64,000 nucleotides of DNA from Deroplatys truncata (GCA_030765065.1 CM060975.1:196324507-196388506); one strand, 5' to 3'. Shown: positions 46,901 through 57,996, numbered from the stretch's first letter. The notes: generated by a model from the sequence alone, not told the origin. Numbers and translations: made by a program.

Positions 46901-47560
46901 CTGTACATATGGCCTCGCGAAAGATCGTATTCAACAAGCCTATATACATTGGTATGAGTGTGTTGGACATCTCTAAGACATTAATGTACCACTATCATTA
47001 TGATGTGTTGCTGCCATATTATGGATATGAAAACCTGAAGCTCATGTATAAGGATACTGATTCGTTCATCCATCGTATGATGACTGAAAATGTGTACCAG
47101 GATAAGTTACGTTTTCTCGAACACTAGATGCAGCTGATTACCCTGTCAACCATATATGCTATTCAGCTCTAAACAAGAAGGTGTTGGGAAAATTTAAAGA
47201 TGAGGCTAATGGTAAAATCATCCAGCGCTTTGTCGGATTACAACCTAAGATGTATGCCTTAGATATCCATGGCTCAATGATAAAAAGATTAAAGGCATAA
47301 AACGTAATGCCATTAATCAGTACATTACATTTGAGTGTTATACTGACTGTCTTAAAACCGGAGAAATCATCAGAACGCCCATGAATCTGATCCTATAACG
47401 ACAACATGCTCTTGCCACAGTGCAAGTGAATAAAATCACATTGACTCCGTTTTATGATAAAAGAGTTATTGCTGAGGATGGAATAACGACATATGCGTAT
47501 GTACATTACAGCATTACAAACAGCGTTTAAAAGAATTTAAGTCGAAGATGAAGATTTTCT
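43916..47560 (+). pseudogene. Protein-primed family-B DNA polymerase-like gene (Polinton/virus-type), multiply frameshifted
   Basis: Collinear frames span 3.6 kb. The N-terminal part (43916-44314) has two Cys/His clusters, CGKCCKKIIRGYDKKRHELRC and a CKHC...H...C finger. Then comes a long region with IPKFEKLNRMSINVFGLDE, DLLLLSDSSGRHHYVYIKNF, a CKRCFTHF finger, and YVIYADFEIIL, the Exo I (D-x-E) block. Around 45485-45580, in another frame, CxxC and RDHDH suggest an HNH/endonuclease VII-like segment with an in-frame TAG. MHNLSGYDSHFIVKELG, TYEDANNQYGWAI (polymerase A region), FNNTMFGKTMEN (motif B) and MYKDTDSF (motif C, DTD) follow. Breaks lie near 44300, 44580, 45430, 45860, 46270, 46480, 46690, 46890 and 47130. 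Such proteins replicate linear DNA of Polinton/Maverick elements and relatives. This copy is dead. Confidence 0.82.
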
Positions 47561-47583
47561 TGTGAGTCTACAATCTTATAAAA

Positions 47584-47668
47584 ATGGCAGTTTATCCGTG
47601 TGCTGTGTACGCAGCTAGCAGACGTCTGATGAAGAAAGAAGAAGATGGAAGGGAAGGTGGTAACCCTG
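47584..47668 (+). pseudogene. Small basic ORF after the polymerase, interrupted by the LTR element
   Basis: An ATG at 47584 opens MAVYPCAVYAASRRLMKKEE and continues to the LTR insertion point. On the far side of the LTR element (from 52650) the sequence stays open in register for a short distance to a TAA near 52691. The product would be very short and basic. It could be a fragment of an element-encoded protein, or chance. I do not recognise it. Confidence 0.35.
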
Positions 47669-48673
47669 TGATGCAGTAATTTGTATCACAAATTACTTAA
47701 ATGTAAATAATGATTGTAATATGAATATGCATTTTTATGTGACATTGATTTGAGATGTTTGTTGATTGTAATTATTGTGGGGAAGTAAGTTTATATCGCC
47801 TTACTGAAACCGACAATAATAGCGCAATAATGCAGCGAGGGGGTGAGCTGTTTATCATTATTAGAAACGAGGAAGTTACGTAATGTTGGCGCGTTTTTTC
47901 CTTGAGAATCTTCTGGAACGTTTCCCTAGAGCATATGTATTCATAATTTTCATTGGATATAAAAATAGACGCTAATGTTGGCGCGTTTTATTAGCCAATT
48001 GCAGCTCAGTTATAATCTTTAGGCATATCTGGGTGAAGGAGTATAAAAAGAGTAGGTTAGAGGTAGACCCCGTCAGTTCGTCAAAATTCTTTGTATACTA
48101 CACGTCGCATTCCCGTCAGTTCGTCGAAAGTATTTGCAGGTTACGCGTAACAGAGTTATGAAAAATCTCAAGTGTTATAAAGTTAATTATACAAAAAGTT
48201 GAAGTACGCGAATTAAGAATTATCAGTAATGAAGTTATTATAACAGTTTCAGTTTGGCGAGTGTCAAGATCAATATGTAAATGTGATAGTGACTGTGTTT
48301 CGACAATAAAAGTGTAAAACAAATTTCTTCATCAGTGTTATATTTGGATAAAAGATTCCTTTCCGTTTACACAACCTGTATAAAGAGAAGTGCTCGACCC
48401 AAAATAAGATAATAGCTAGCCGGAGGATAGTGAAACAGAATTAAATAAAAAATAAAAGTTTAAAATTCTTTCAAACAAAAACTAATACTGCCGCAAATTG
48501 CTAACACCAGATGGAGCTACAAACCGAACAAATGAATGACGTCACAAGATGGCTTCCACGCGTGAAGTAAACACAAATACACAAACATTATAAGTAATAA
48601 CCATCGCAAATTGGCTCCCAAACGTGGGGCTACAATTAATGTTAAATAAATAACATTAATAAATACTACTTCA
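47669..48673 (+). repeat. 5' LTR
   Basis: The promoter elements are visible: TATAAAAAG at 48042 and an arthropod-type initiator CGTCAGTTCG with its A at 48075, 33 nt downstream. The segment CCCGTCAGTTCGTC occurs twice, at about 48069 and 48112, so there may be two start sites. AATAAA at about 48306-48311 is a candidate poly(A) signal. The interval from 48075 to just after it would be R. CCAAACGTGGGG near the 3' end looks like an older primer-binding-site motif inside the LTR. Confidence 0.88.
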
Positions 48674-48676
48674 AAT

Positions 48677-48694
48677 TGGCACCCAGAACGTGGT
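48677..48694 (+). promoter_or_regulatory. Primer binding site of the LTR retrotransposon
   Basis: TGGCACCCAGAACGTGGT starts 3 nt after the 5' LTR. TGG would pair with the CCA end of a tRNA primer, as usual for LTR elements. The tRNA species was not determined. Confidence 0.75.
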
Positions 48695-48906
48695 GCAGAG
48701 TGACCAGGAAAGGAGTGAAATAACCAGGAAGGAGAGAAGGAATCAGGACGTGGAGTGAATAGAGCAGTGAACTGAACTACAAGACGCAGATTCCAGAAAC
48801 AACTATAGGAACGACAGACTACGCGGATGATTGGACATCGTAATTCCGAGATTAAAAGGCAACGGGGGAAGATATTGATAGGAATTTAGATCAGAATAAG
48901 AAAGAA

Positions 48907-49713
48907 TTGAGGGAATATATTGGTAAGAGTATTACAGATCAGTTAAGGGAAGAAATTTGTAAGAACAATGAGAAATTAGAAAAGAAAATAGATCAAAACA
49001 GGGAAGATATGCAAAAGAGTCATATGGAATTGAGAGAAGCTATAAAAAAAGATAATAGGAAATTAATGGAAAATATTGGTAGGAGGAATGAGATATTAGA
49101 GCAAAACGTAGATCAAAGCAGTGATGAAATTGAAAAGAAATCTATGGAGCTAGATAGTAGTATGCCAAAAATGAGTGATGAAAAGGAAATAATAGCAAGT
49201 GAGGTAGGAGAAGTTTCAAAGAAATTGTTAGACATGAGCAGGGAAATATCTAACAAAGAAAGTGAGGTTAATATTAAAAGTGAATATGTTGATGTAGAAT
49301 GTACAGAGTCAGGTAGTAGAATGAGTAACATTTCAAATGAGATAAGAGAGATGAAAGAGGTTATGAATGTAGATGTGAATCAGGCGCAAGTTAATTTCAG
49401 AGGGGAGATATCAGAAATACAGAAGGAGTCAGTAATGCAAAGAAATAAATTGTACGAAGAAGTTAAAGTTTTGCCTGTAAATAATCAAAAGCTAACTTCT
49501 GAAATTAACAAGTACCAAGCTGTTCAAAATGAAAACTCCAATCCAGTACAGATTATTACAGAATTGTCAGAGTATTCTCAGATTAAAAAGATAGCAGAAG
49601 AATTGAAAATGACAGTTGGTAAAAGATGTGTTGTTCAGGAAACTTTAGATTGGTTTCAAATGTTATCATGGGACGAAATTTGCGGCGATCACCTCCTCAT
49701 CCGTTGCTGTTAG
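48907..49713 (+). CDS. Coiled-coil Gag-like frame of the LTR retrotransposon
   Basis: A 268-codon frame that lies entirely between the LTRs and starts about 230 nt after the primer binding site. The protein is rich in Lys, Glu, Asn, Ser and Met, with heptad-like runs such as LEKKIDQNREDMQKSHMELR, so it is predicted to be mostly coiled coil. This fits the N-terminal part of some gypsy-type Gag proteins, but no major homology region or CCHC zinc knuckle is visible. The frame opens without an ATG; the first in-frame ATG is at about 49009 (MQKSHMEL). Either the start is mutated, or the true start lies upstream. It ends in GDHLLIRCC. Gag is inferred from position and composition only. Confidence 0.6.
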   Translation: MREYIGKSITDQLREEICKNNEKLEKKIDQNREDMQKSHMELREAIKKDNRKLMENIGRRNEILEQNVDQSSDEIEKKSMELDSSMPKMSDEKEIIASEVGEVSKKLLDMSREISNKESEVNIKSEYVDVECTESGSRMSNISNEIREMKEVMNVDVNQAQVNFRGEISEIQKESVMQRNKLYEEVKVLPVNNQKLTSEINKYQAVQNENSNPVQIITELSEYSQIKKIAEELKMTVGKRCVVQETLDWFQMLSWDEICGDHLLIRCC

Positions 49714-51644
49714 GCTTACCTTGATGCTTCTCCCGTTGCTTCCAGAAGTTCTCAGTGGGTTGGTTCTCTTCAATTTATCCTCGGCTAGCTGCAGTAATTT
49801 TTCTTAAACTATATGGGAGCATGGACTTATCCTCGGTAAAGGAAAACGTAGATCTCGGGTGGTGATATAGGAAGACATAGACTTGCTTTGTTTATGAAAA
49901 GATGACACTGCCGTTTCTTTTTATTTAATTAACACTCGTAGTATACAAAACTGGTATTGCCGCTGTAAAATACTGTCCACCGCTGTTAAACTATGGCGTG
50001 GATATGGCACGAAATATAACTATTCTTATTGTCGCTTTCAGAGTAGCGGATCTTAGGTGTGTTGCTAAAACTATTTTGATTCCCTGTTTTGGCGCGATAT
50101 CTCACACATCCTGCAGCATCTCTCCCTGACCACACATTACCAAAACTGTCTTGCTACAAATCCATGATAAAACTGTCTTTATTCCCTTTTTGGCGCGATG
50201 TCTCACACATCCTGCAGCATCTCTCCCTGACCACACATGACATAAACTGTCCCGAATTTTCCCTAAACAGATCCATTTATAGTCTCAGGCTTCTGAGGCT
50301 GCTTCCTTTCCTATTGGTCCATTTTTAGCGCGACTCGACGCGTCTAACTATTTCGAATAACCTTCCAGGGATCTCATTGGTCCAATTTTAATATAAATCG
50401 CGGCTTTTCCTACATTTACCGTTAGGTTGTCTTTCTCGCTCACTTGGTCACGGCGAATTATCAAATAATGGGACAAAGGCTCTACACCCTCGCTGTAGGA
50501 ATAATAGCACTGCGACCGAAGAGAGGTAATAAAACTAGGTTTTCTGCCTTCGAAAGCACTATTCCTGTAGCTAAAACATTCCATCGTGGACAGTATTTTA
50601 ATATAGCGCTTAAATTATTTACATTAAACCATTTATAACTCTACTAATATTAGTAACCTAGATAGATACATAACGTTAAATCACCCTTCTTAAAATATAC
50701 AAGCAGTATGAGAAAAAGATATTTACATAGTACGATTTAACATCAATAAAAGTTAATTAATAAATTATCTGTAATTACAGTTCTTGGGCTCGGCCTAGAG
50801 TTGCCGTTTGAAATTTCTAATGAATACAAGAGGTTATTCATGAACAAATTTTGGAAGGTTAGGATACGGCTACGAGTAATGTTTAGCCATAGAAAATTTG
50901 ATCCAGGAGGGTAAATAGCAATGAGATGTAAAGTAAATGCTGGATAGTTAAAGATGACTCGCAGAGAAATGTATTGGAACGTAAGAGGGTTAAATAAATA
51001 TGTACGTCATGTGAAAGGAGAAATAAAATTTTGGACATAATTAAATTTTTTAAAGGAAAATAACATTTTTTTAACTATAACAGTATTTGAAAATTAAGAA
51101 TGTAAAGATTGAAACTTAATATGATATTAAAGTAACAGTACGTAAATACAATTCCAAGAGTATTGTTAAAATAAAGTACCAAATAACAAAAAATGGGTAA
51201 AAATAATTAAAAAAACAAATATTTATGTAGCAAACAGAACATGTGAAACAGTGTCTAGATTTAAGAGATGTAAATATATTTATGTAGAGGGTGAATATTT
51301 TTGGTAAATATGTTTAATATTTAAAAAAAAAATTCTTAAATGCATAAATTTTTCTAAACAACTTAAGACAGTAATCAATTTTGTAACAGTAATTAAATAA
51401 TTCAGGGTACAGTATTTGCTATAAAAAGAAAAAGATTTGTAATGTCAGATTAAAGTCTAAACACATTAAACCAGAGCCAGTAAGTAGTGGCAAGATAGAG
51501 GAAAAACATGTCGTGTGTTAAATACGTGTGAAGTGTTAAGTGAAAGTGATAGCGTGTGTTCCAAGATTTAGGAGACTAAAAACCCAATTATAAAATTTCC
51601 AAACAAGTTGTAAATATTTATAATTATGTTTCTAGTGGGGCATA
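49714..51644 (+). other. Non-coding interior of the LTR retrotransposon
   Basis: No pol-type motif in any frame. A 101-bp tandem duplication containing CTCACACATCCTGCAGCATC occurs at about 50083-50140 and 50183-50240. The part from 50640 to 51640 is very AT-rich. The last bases before the 3' LTR, CTAGTGGGGCATA, are only a weak polypurine tract. Confidence 0.65.
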
Positions 51645-52649
51645 TGATACAGTAATTTGTATCACAAATTACTTAAATGTAAATAATGATTGTAATATGA
51701 ATATGCATTTTTATGTGACATTGATTTGAGATGTTTGTTGATTGTAATTATTGTGGGGAAGTAAGTTTATCTCGCCTTACTGAAACTGACAATAATAGCG
51801 CAATAATGCAGCGAGGGGGTGAGCTGTTTATCATTATTGGAAACGAGGAAGTTACGTAATGTTGGCGCGTTTTTTCCTTGAGAATCTTCTGGAACGTTTC
51901 CCTAGAGCATATGTATTCATAATTTTCATTGGATATAAAAATAGACGCTAATGTTGGCGCGTTTTATTAGCCAATTGCAGCTCAGTTATAATCTTTAGGC
52001 ATATCTGGGTGAAGGAGTATAAAAAGAGTAGGTTAGAGGTAGACCCCGTCAGTTCGTCAAAATTCTTTGTATACTACACGTCGCATTCCCGTCAGTTCGT
52101 CGAAAGTATTTGCAGGTTACGCGTAACAGAGTTATGAAAAATCTCAAGTGTTATAAAGTTAATTATACAAAAAGTTGAAGTACGCGAATTAAGAATTATC
52201 AGTAATGAAGTTATTATAACAGTTTCAGTTTGGCGAGTGTCAAGATCAATATGTAAATGTGATAGTGACTGTGTTTCGACAATAAAAGTGTAAAACAAAT
52301 TTCTTCATCAGTGTTATATTTGGATAAAAGATTCCTTTCCGTTTACACAACCTGTATAAAGAGAAGTACTCGACCCAAAATAAGATAATAGCTAGCCGGA
52401 GGATAGTAAAACAGAATTAAATAAAAAATAAAAGTTTAAAATTCTTTCAAACAAAAACTAATACTGCCGCAAATTGCTAACACCAGATGGAGCTACAAAC
52501 CGAACAAATGAATGACGTCACAAGATGGCTTCCACGCGTGAAGTAAACACAAATACACAAACATTATAAGTAATAACCATCGCAAATTGGCTCCCAAACG
52601 TGGGGCTACAATTAATGTTAAATAAATAACATTAATAAATACTACTTCA
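51645..52649 (+). repeat. 3' LTR
   Basis: Same length as the 5' LTR at an offset of 3976. The differences I see are near the start (TGATA for TGATG), in TATCTCGCC, AAACTGAC, ATTGGAAAC, GAAGTACTC and ATAGTAAAAC. All promoter and poly(A) motifs are conserved. It ends TACTACTTCA, followed by the CCTG duplication. Confidence 0.92.
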
Positions 52650-52974
52650 CCTGTCATTAGGAGCAATCCTAGTGCTAGTCTCAAGCCTAGATAAAAGGGG
52701 AGAGCCACCTACGAAGAATTAAAATAAAGGTATGTTAACGTAAACTTTTCAATTAAGACTCTCAAATAATAAAACCTAATAAAACATTGCAATTTCACTA
52801 AAAGAAAGTCAAGGTTATCTCTAGTTAGCCAGATTAGGTTAGACGTTGACTGAGTAGAATAGATGATGAGAGGATAGTCTGGGATTGCTTTGGTTAAGCT
52901 AGGCTAGGCCCTCGTACTGATTGTCTAAGTTATGAAGGATGGGTTAGCTTAGATTGTCTTAACAATGGGTTGAT

Positions 52975-53232
52975 TACGTCTTATTACGTGGTTACATGGT
53001 TGCTACGTGCTGTTACGTTGTGTGACGTTTCTGATTACGAGATGTGACGTGATGTTGCGTGGTTGCGTGTTTATGTTATTTAGTGTGACGTCTTGTTACA
53101 TGGTGTTACGGCTAGACACGTGGTTACGTGCTTATGTTACGTAGTGTAACGTTTTGTCATGCTGGTATGTTACGTTGTGTTACGTCTTGTTACGTGGTTA
53201 CGTTTGTTGTTACGTCTTGTTACGTGGTTATG
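52975..53232 (+). repeat. Degenerate GTTACGT-rich tandem region
   Basis: Imperfect repeats built from GTTACGTGG, GTGTGACGT and TTGTTACGT, for example TTGTTACGTGGTTACG. Unit length varies from about 12 to 20 bp. Non-coding. Confidence 0.7.
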
Positions 53233-53439
53233 TTAGACGATGATAGGAATGAATAGACAATGAGAAGTCAAGGTACGGATAGGATAGGGCGTATACTTCT
53301 ATATACCTTCACTGATGTGCAGTTTATCCCCCTCCGTCTCACATGCTAACTGTTTAACATATAACAAGTTTGTAAGATTTAGAAAAAAGTATATAAAGGT
53401 GTTGTTACGTTGGATGAGAAATGTTTATAATCTAATTAC

Positions 53440-54605
53440 TCTCTATGTTACCGTATAAACCTACACTTCTCCCCCTTCAACCCCTGTCTATCCTTGTATC
53501 TCTCCCGTTTTCCATATTTTCCCATATAAACGCATACCCTACTTCTCAACCCTGTCTAGACTAGCACCTCTCCTCGTATTCCCTACCGCTCTCATATAAA
53601 TGCATTTTCCTCCTTGAAGATTCTCTCAACCTAGCATCTACCTTCGTTTTCCTCGTCTCTCCTTATAAACGCATACCATATCATTCAAACCTTCCTGCCT
53701 AATACCTCTCCTCGGTTTGCTAGCTCTCCCATATAAAACGTCATATTTTGCCCTTCAAGTCCTGTATGGTCTAGTACCTCTCTTCGTATTCCCTATCTCT
53801 TCCGTATAAAGCGTATCCCCCTCCTCCTTCAGCATCTGTCTAGCCTAACATCTCTCCTTAGCTTCCTAGCTCACCTGTATAAACTTACATCCCCCTCCTT
53901 CATTATCTGTCTAGCCTAGCATCTTTCCCGTTTTCCATATATTCCTCATATAAACGTATACCCTACTCTTTATCCTCTGTCTACACTAGCACCTCTCCTC
54001 GTATGATCTATCTGTGTCGTATAAAGCATATCCCTCCCTCCTTCAGTCCCTGTTCTATCTCGGAACTCTTCTCGTTTTCCCTATCTTTCCCATATAAACG
54101 CATTTTTCCTCCTTGAAGGTTCTCTCAACCTAGCATATAACCTCGTTTTCCTAGTCTCTTCATATAAACGCATACTCCGCTATTCAAACCCTCCTAGCCT
54201 AATACCGCTCCTCGGTTTGCTAGCTCTCCCATATAAAAAACCATACTTTACCCCTCAAGTCCTGTCTAGTCTAGCACCTCTCCTCGTATTCCTTATCTCT
54301 CCCGTATAAGCCTATATTCCTTCCTTCAGCATCTGTCTAGGCTATCATCTGTTCACGTTTTCCCTATCCTTCCCATATAAAAGTATACTCCGCACCTCAA
54401 ACTCTGTCCAGTCTAGCACTTCTCCTCGTATTCCCCCCACCTCTCTCATATAAAGCACATCCTCACTCCTTCACCCCTGTCTAGTCTATCATCGATCCCC
54501 GTTGTCCTTATCTTCCCCATATAAGCGCATTTTCCTCCGTGAACCGCCGCATCTAGCCTCGTTTTCCCTATCCTTTCCCATATAAACGCAAAACTGCGCC
54601 AGAAT
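53440..54605 (+). repeat. Tandem array, about 71-bp unit, about 17 copies, each with a TATA-like core
   Basis: Units contain CCTGTCTAGTCTAGCACCTC, TCCTCGTATTCCCTATCTCT and CATATAAACGCATAC. I located 17 ATATAA(A/G)-type cores, from 53449 to 54588, at intervals of 66-78 bp. The array is strongly pyrimidine-rich on the plus strand. It ends beside the transposon at 54978. Confidence 0.88.
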
Positions 54606-54977
54606 TCCTCTATATATACTACTCGCGGGAGTAGTAAAACCGTTCTCAGGGTCACTCTCACACATTTATTTTGAACTGAAAGTCAAGCAAGCTGCTGTGC
54701 ATAAGATTAAATAATAAGAACGCTTACTGAGCAATATGTGGTTTTAGATATTTCCTCACAAATTTACAGAGCGCTTGATGATCAAAATGCATAAACCACG
54801 TAAATCGCTAAGTTTATTCACTTTGTGTTATAACTACGAACACCCTAACATTACCACTTTACCAACATTGCCGGTTTCTATTAATGACACTATGGATTAT
54901 TCTCAATCTAATATTTTAGTTTTATAAAAATCCGGAGACACTGAAAATAAGTATAAACTGTATATAAAGTTTCTTTT

Positions 54978-56281
54978 AACAAGAGTGTCCTATCTTTAAC
55001 ATGTGATAGCTGCCGTTGTTATTGGGTTACAGCAGTCATTGTTTCATGTTGTTACAGTTGTTTTTGACAAATAGCCATGGAACGTTACAGCATTCAGCAA
55101 CGCGTAGAAATTGTGAAAATTTATTATCAAAATGGATCATCTGTTCAGTAAACCTTCCGTGTATTGCGTGAAGTTTACGGTGTGCATAATGGTCCCTGCG
55201 GGAGAAGATTCGGCGTTTGATTGATAAATTCGAAAGAAGTGGTTCTGTCAGCGATCAAAGAACGCCTGTACGTAATCGACGTAAGCGCTCCAACGAAAAC
55301 ATAGGCGCCGTTCGTGAGAGTGCACGGGAGAACGGAAACAAATCAATTGCTCATCGAGCGCAAGAATTGGGGCTTTCGCAGACCACAACTTCGCGAATTC
55401 TGCATCTGGACTTGAATTTGCACACTAACAAAATGGTGTTAACTCAAGAACTAAAGCCCACCGACAATAGGTAGCGCCGTGTATTCGCTGACTGGGCTAT
55501 GGAGCAATTGGAAGCTGACTGGGCTATGGAGCAATTGGAAGCTGACTGGAATTTTTGTTGAAAAATCATCTTCAGCGACGAAGCCCACTTTTGGATGTAT
55601 GGTTGTGTTAACAAACAAAACTGCCGCTATTGGAGCAATCACAATCCAATGCAAATTCAAGAACGATCACTTCATCCCCAAAAGGTTACTGTGTGGTGTG
55701 GATTTTGGTATGGTGGAATCATTGGTCCATATTTTCTCCAAGATGAAGATGGAGAAGCTATAATTATCAATGGAGAAAGATACCAGGCTCTTATAAGGGA
55801 CTATTTTTGGCCTCAATTGGATGGTATGGATCTCAGAAACATCTGGTTCCAGCAAGATGGTGTCACATGTCATACTGCTCTCGAAACAATCGATATTTTG
55901 AAGGAGAAGTTCAGAGGCTTCATCATTTCCCGTGGTGGTGATGTTAACTGGCCCCCGAGGTCATATGATTTAACGCCGTTGGATTACTTCTTGTGGGGTA
56001 ATGTTAAATCTCCAGTTTATGTCAACAAGCCCGAAACAGTAAATGACCTTATGAATACATCACGTGTGTTATTCGTGAAGTTGGACCTAATTTACATTCT
56101 TCTGTCATTGAAAATTAGGTCAACCGTATACGCGCAACCCAACGAAGTCGCGGCGGTCACTTAACTGATGTTCTCTTCCACACGTAATGACATTAATTAT
56201 ATTTCAAAATAAAAAACAAATAAACCTCTATCATTTATAGCACGTGTTTTATTCAAGTTCGAGGATAGGACACTCTTGTTG
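54978..56281 (+). mobile_element. IS630/mariner-type transposon with conserved ends
   Basis: The left end ACAAGAGTGTCCTATCTTTA and the right end, reverse-complemented, ACAAGAGTGTCCTATCCTCG are matching inverted repeats. The left is preceded by TA; on the right the duplication appears mutated. The 1.3-kb size and single transposase gene fit the superfamily. Confidence 0.85.
55078..56164 (+). pseudogene. IS630/mariner-type transposase with 41-residue D-D spacing
   Basis: It starts MERYSIQQRVEIVKIYYQ (helix-turn-helix), but a stop follows within 25 codons. Next is RSNENIGAVRESARENGNKS and LGLSQTTTSRILHLDL (second helix-turn-helix). A short duplicated segment (ACTGGGCTATGGAGCAATTG occurs twice near 55490-55530) breaks the frame. 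Then come IIFSDEAHFW (first Asp), GCVNKQNCRYW, NIWFQQDGVTCHTA (second Asp) and WPPRSYDLTPLDYFLWG (third Asp). I count 41 residues between the last two Asp, against 34 in mariner and Tc1. All three acids remain. Stops and the duplication still inactivate it. Confidence 0.82.
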
Positions 56282-56284
56282 AAA

Positions 56285-57050
56285 GATCCTAGATTTCTGG
56301 GAATATTATAAAAGCAATTAGTATAAGCTGTAATAGAATGCGGACGTTTATCTATAAAATGATATTTCGTACAATATTCCGAAATATAGGGTTTTGGAGC
56401 TATGCGTACTTAAAGTGCGACAAAATGAATTTTTGCGATACATTTATCCTTCAATAACGTGACAACCGTTGAGTTTTAAATGCTAATATTTGATAAGTAT
56501 GCTTTTCTTAGCACCCCTTTCAATCGAAACATAAATGCGAGCTTTTTTCGTTCGATTTCACATGGAATGTCCCATATACGCTAATTTAAAATCTACCGCG
56601 CTTAACCTCTAAAATCGTTTAAACATGGCTACAATGTCGCTTGCGCATCTTAACTTGTATACGTTTTAAGGAGCTTTAGTTCCCGCACAACTGGTATGAC
56701 GTAATTACCTTATGGGATCAAATACATACGGGTAGCGGACACTTGAAGGCGTGCACTAACACGTTCTAGGTCGCTAGATGCCAGGATTAACGTTTCTGTA
56801 CATAAAGAGAGAAGTATTAGCAATCTTGCCATTAATCAAAAATAGTTAGGGACGTTTGATTCCTATGAAACAGTAAATAATATGAATAGTAAAACTAAAT
56901 AAATTTGTAGTTTTCTTTAATTCTATGTGCTGTCTTTCACCACTCTTCCGGCTGCACACGATAATGAGCAGCTGATACAAACACGAGGCTAACGCGGAGG
57001 GATACAAGCATGTTTTGTTTACATCAAGTCCGCTTTAAGGCTAGATCGAT
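56285..57050. other. Unassigned interval
   Basis: No coding frame, RNA gene or repeat recognised on either strand. Confidence 0.4.
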
Positions 57051-57056
57051 CTTTTT

Positions 57057-57185
57057 ACTTTCCCTACTACGTATAGTAAGTAGGGGAAGTATTGTATTCC
57101 ACCCAAAAATTCGATACCGAGATTTCACCGGAAATATATGTTTTGAGACCACCTGAATCCTAAAAATGCATTTTTGGAAACATGT

Positions 57186-57230
<45 letters not shown>

Positions 57231-57996
57231 CAGCATAGCTCAAAAACAAACAGTCGGATAAACACCAAACTTGGTATTTAGGTTCAGTATCTTCCAGAGA
57301 TGCGACACGAAGGTTTTCAAGAAAATCCCCCCACGTCAGATTACCCTTTACATGGAACATTTTTTGAAAATTTTAATTTTCTCAAAAATGGCTCTAACGA
57401 CTTTGATTAAAATATCATATGTTTAAGAAATTTTCATCACAAATAAAATTTATATCTTGAATTTTCTGGGAATGTCTCCAAAAGTATTCTTCATTGTGAA
57501 CGACTTTTGCATATCTGGTAAACCATAAGAGATAGACAAAATTTTACTACACAAAAATGTAGATCGCGTTAAAATGCACAATTTATGTCATATACATTTT
57601 TGTTGTTGAGTGAACCATTTTCGAGATACTGCTTGTTATTCCCTTAAATTTGTCAATAGTTATTTTCTCAAATGGGAATTCGTTATTCATTTTTTGTCTT
57701 GGATATACAAAGAGTATTAATCTGTGGGAAAGGGAATGGTGCTGCACCTAGCAACCAGCTATTAAGAGATATGTGTATGCTTAAAGGCTACTGTATTTCT
57801 ATATTGCCCTTGCAAATACAAAACAAGGGGAACATAGTAGGCCTTAAGCGATGTGTAAAATGTAATTGTCTTTGCATGTCAAAAGATCGTTTCTGAAAAT
57901 GTTTATCTCGATTAATAAGAAATAGATGGAGAATAAGAGTTTGTAAAAATAGTTTGTACAAGAGTAGAGAAAGTCATGTGAGTGCAACACATCAGA
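57057..57996 (+). repeat. Family H interspersed element, copy 13 (full length)
   Basis: It starts ACTTTCCCTACTACGTATAG and ends AGAGAAAGTCATGTGAGTGC then AACACATCAGAT. It is preceded by CTTTTT and followed by TTTTTTC, so it lies in a T-tract. An uninterrupted (GT)n runs at about 57186-57228. One of the best representatives. Confidence 0.9.

Larger units (their letters stand above)
47669..52649 (+). mobile_element. LTR retrotransposon, young, non-autonomous
   Basis: Two direct 1005-bp LTRs (47669-48673 and 51645-52649), each beginning TGAT and ending TTCA (TG...CA), enclose 2971 bp. The target duplication is CCTG at 47665-47668 and 52650-52653. By eye the LTRs differ at about six positions, so insertion was recent. 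The interior holds a primer-binding-site-like sequence and a coiled-coil Gag-like frame but no protease, reverse transcriptase, RNase H or integrase motifs. It would depend on enzymes of a related element. A 4-bp duplication is usual for Ty3/gypsy-type elements. Confidence 0.93.

Noticed and set aside
48116-48322. Minus-strand frame duplicated at 52092-52298
   Set aside because: Its duplication simply reflects the two LTRs. It runs antisense through the LTR leader and has no motif.
57024-57360. Frames with Thr-His repeats next to family H copy 13
   Set aside because: The His/Thr runs are translations of the (GT)n microsatellite. The same shadows occur at other H copies.
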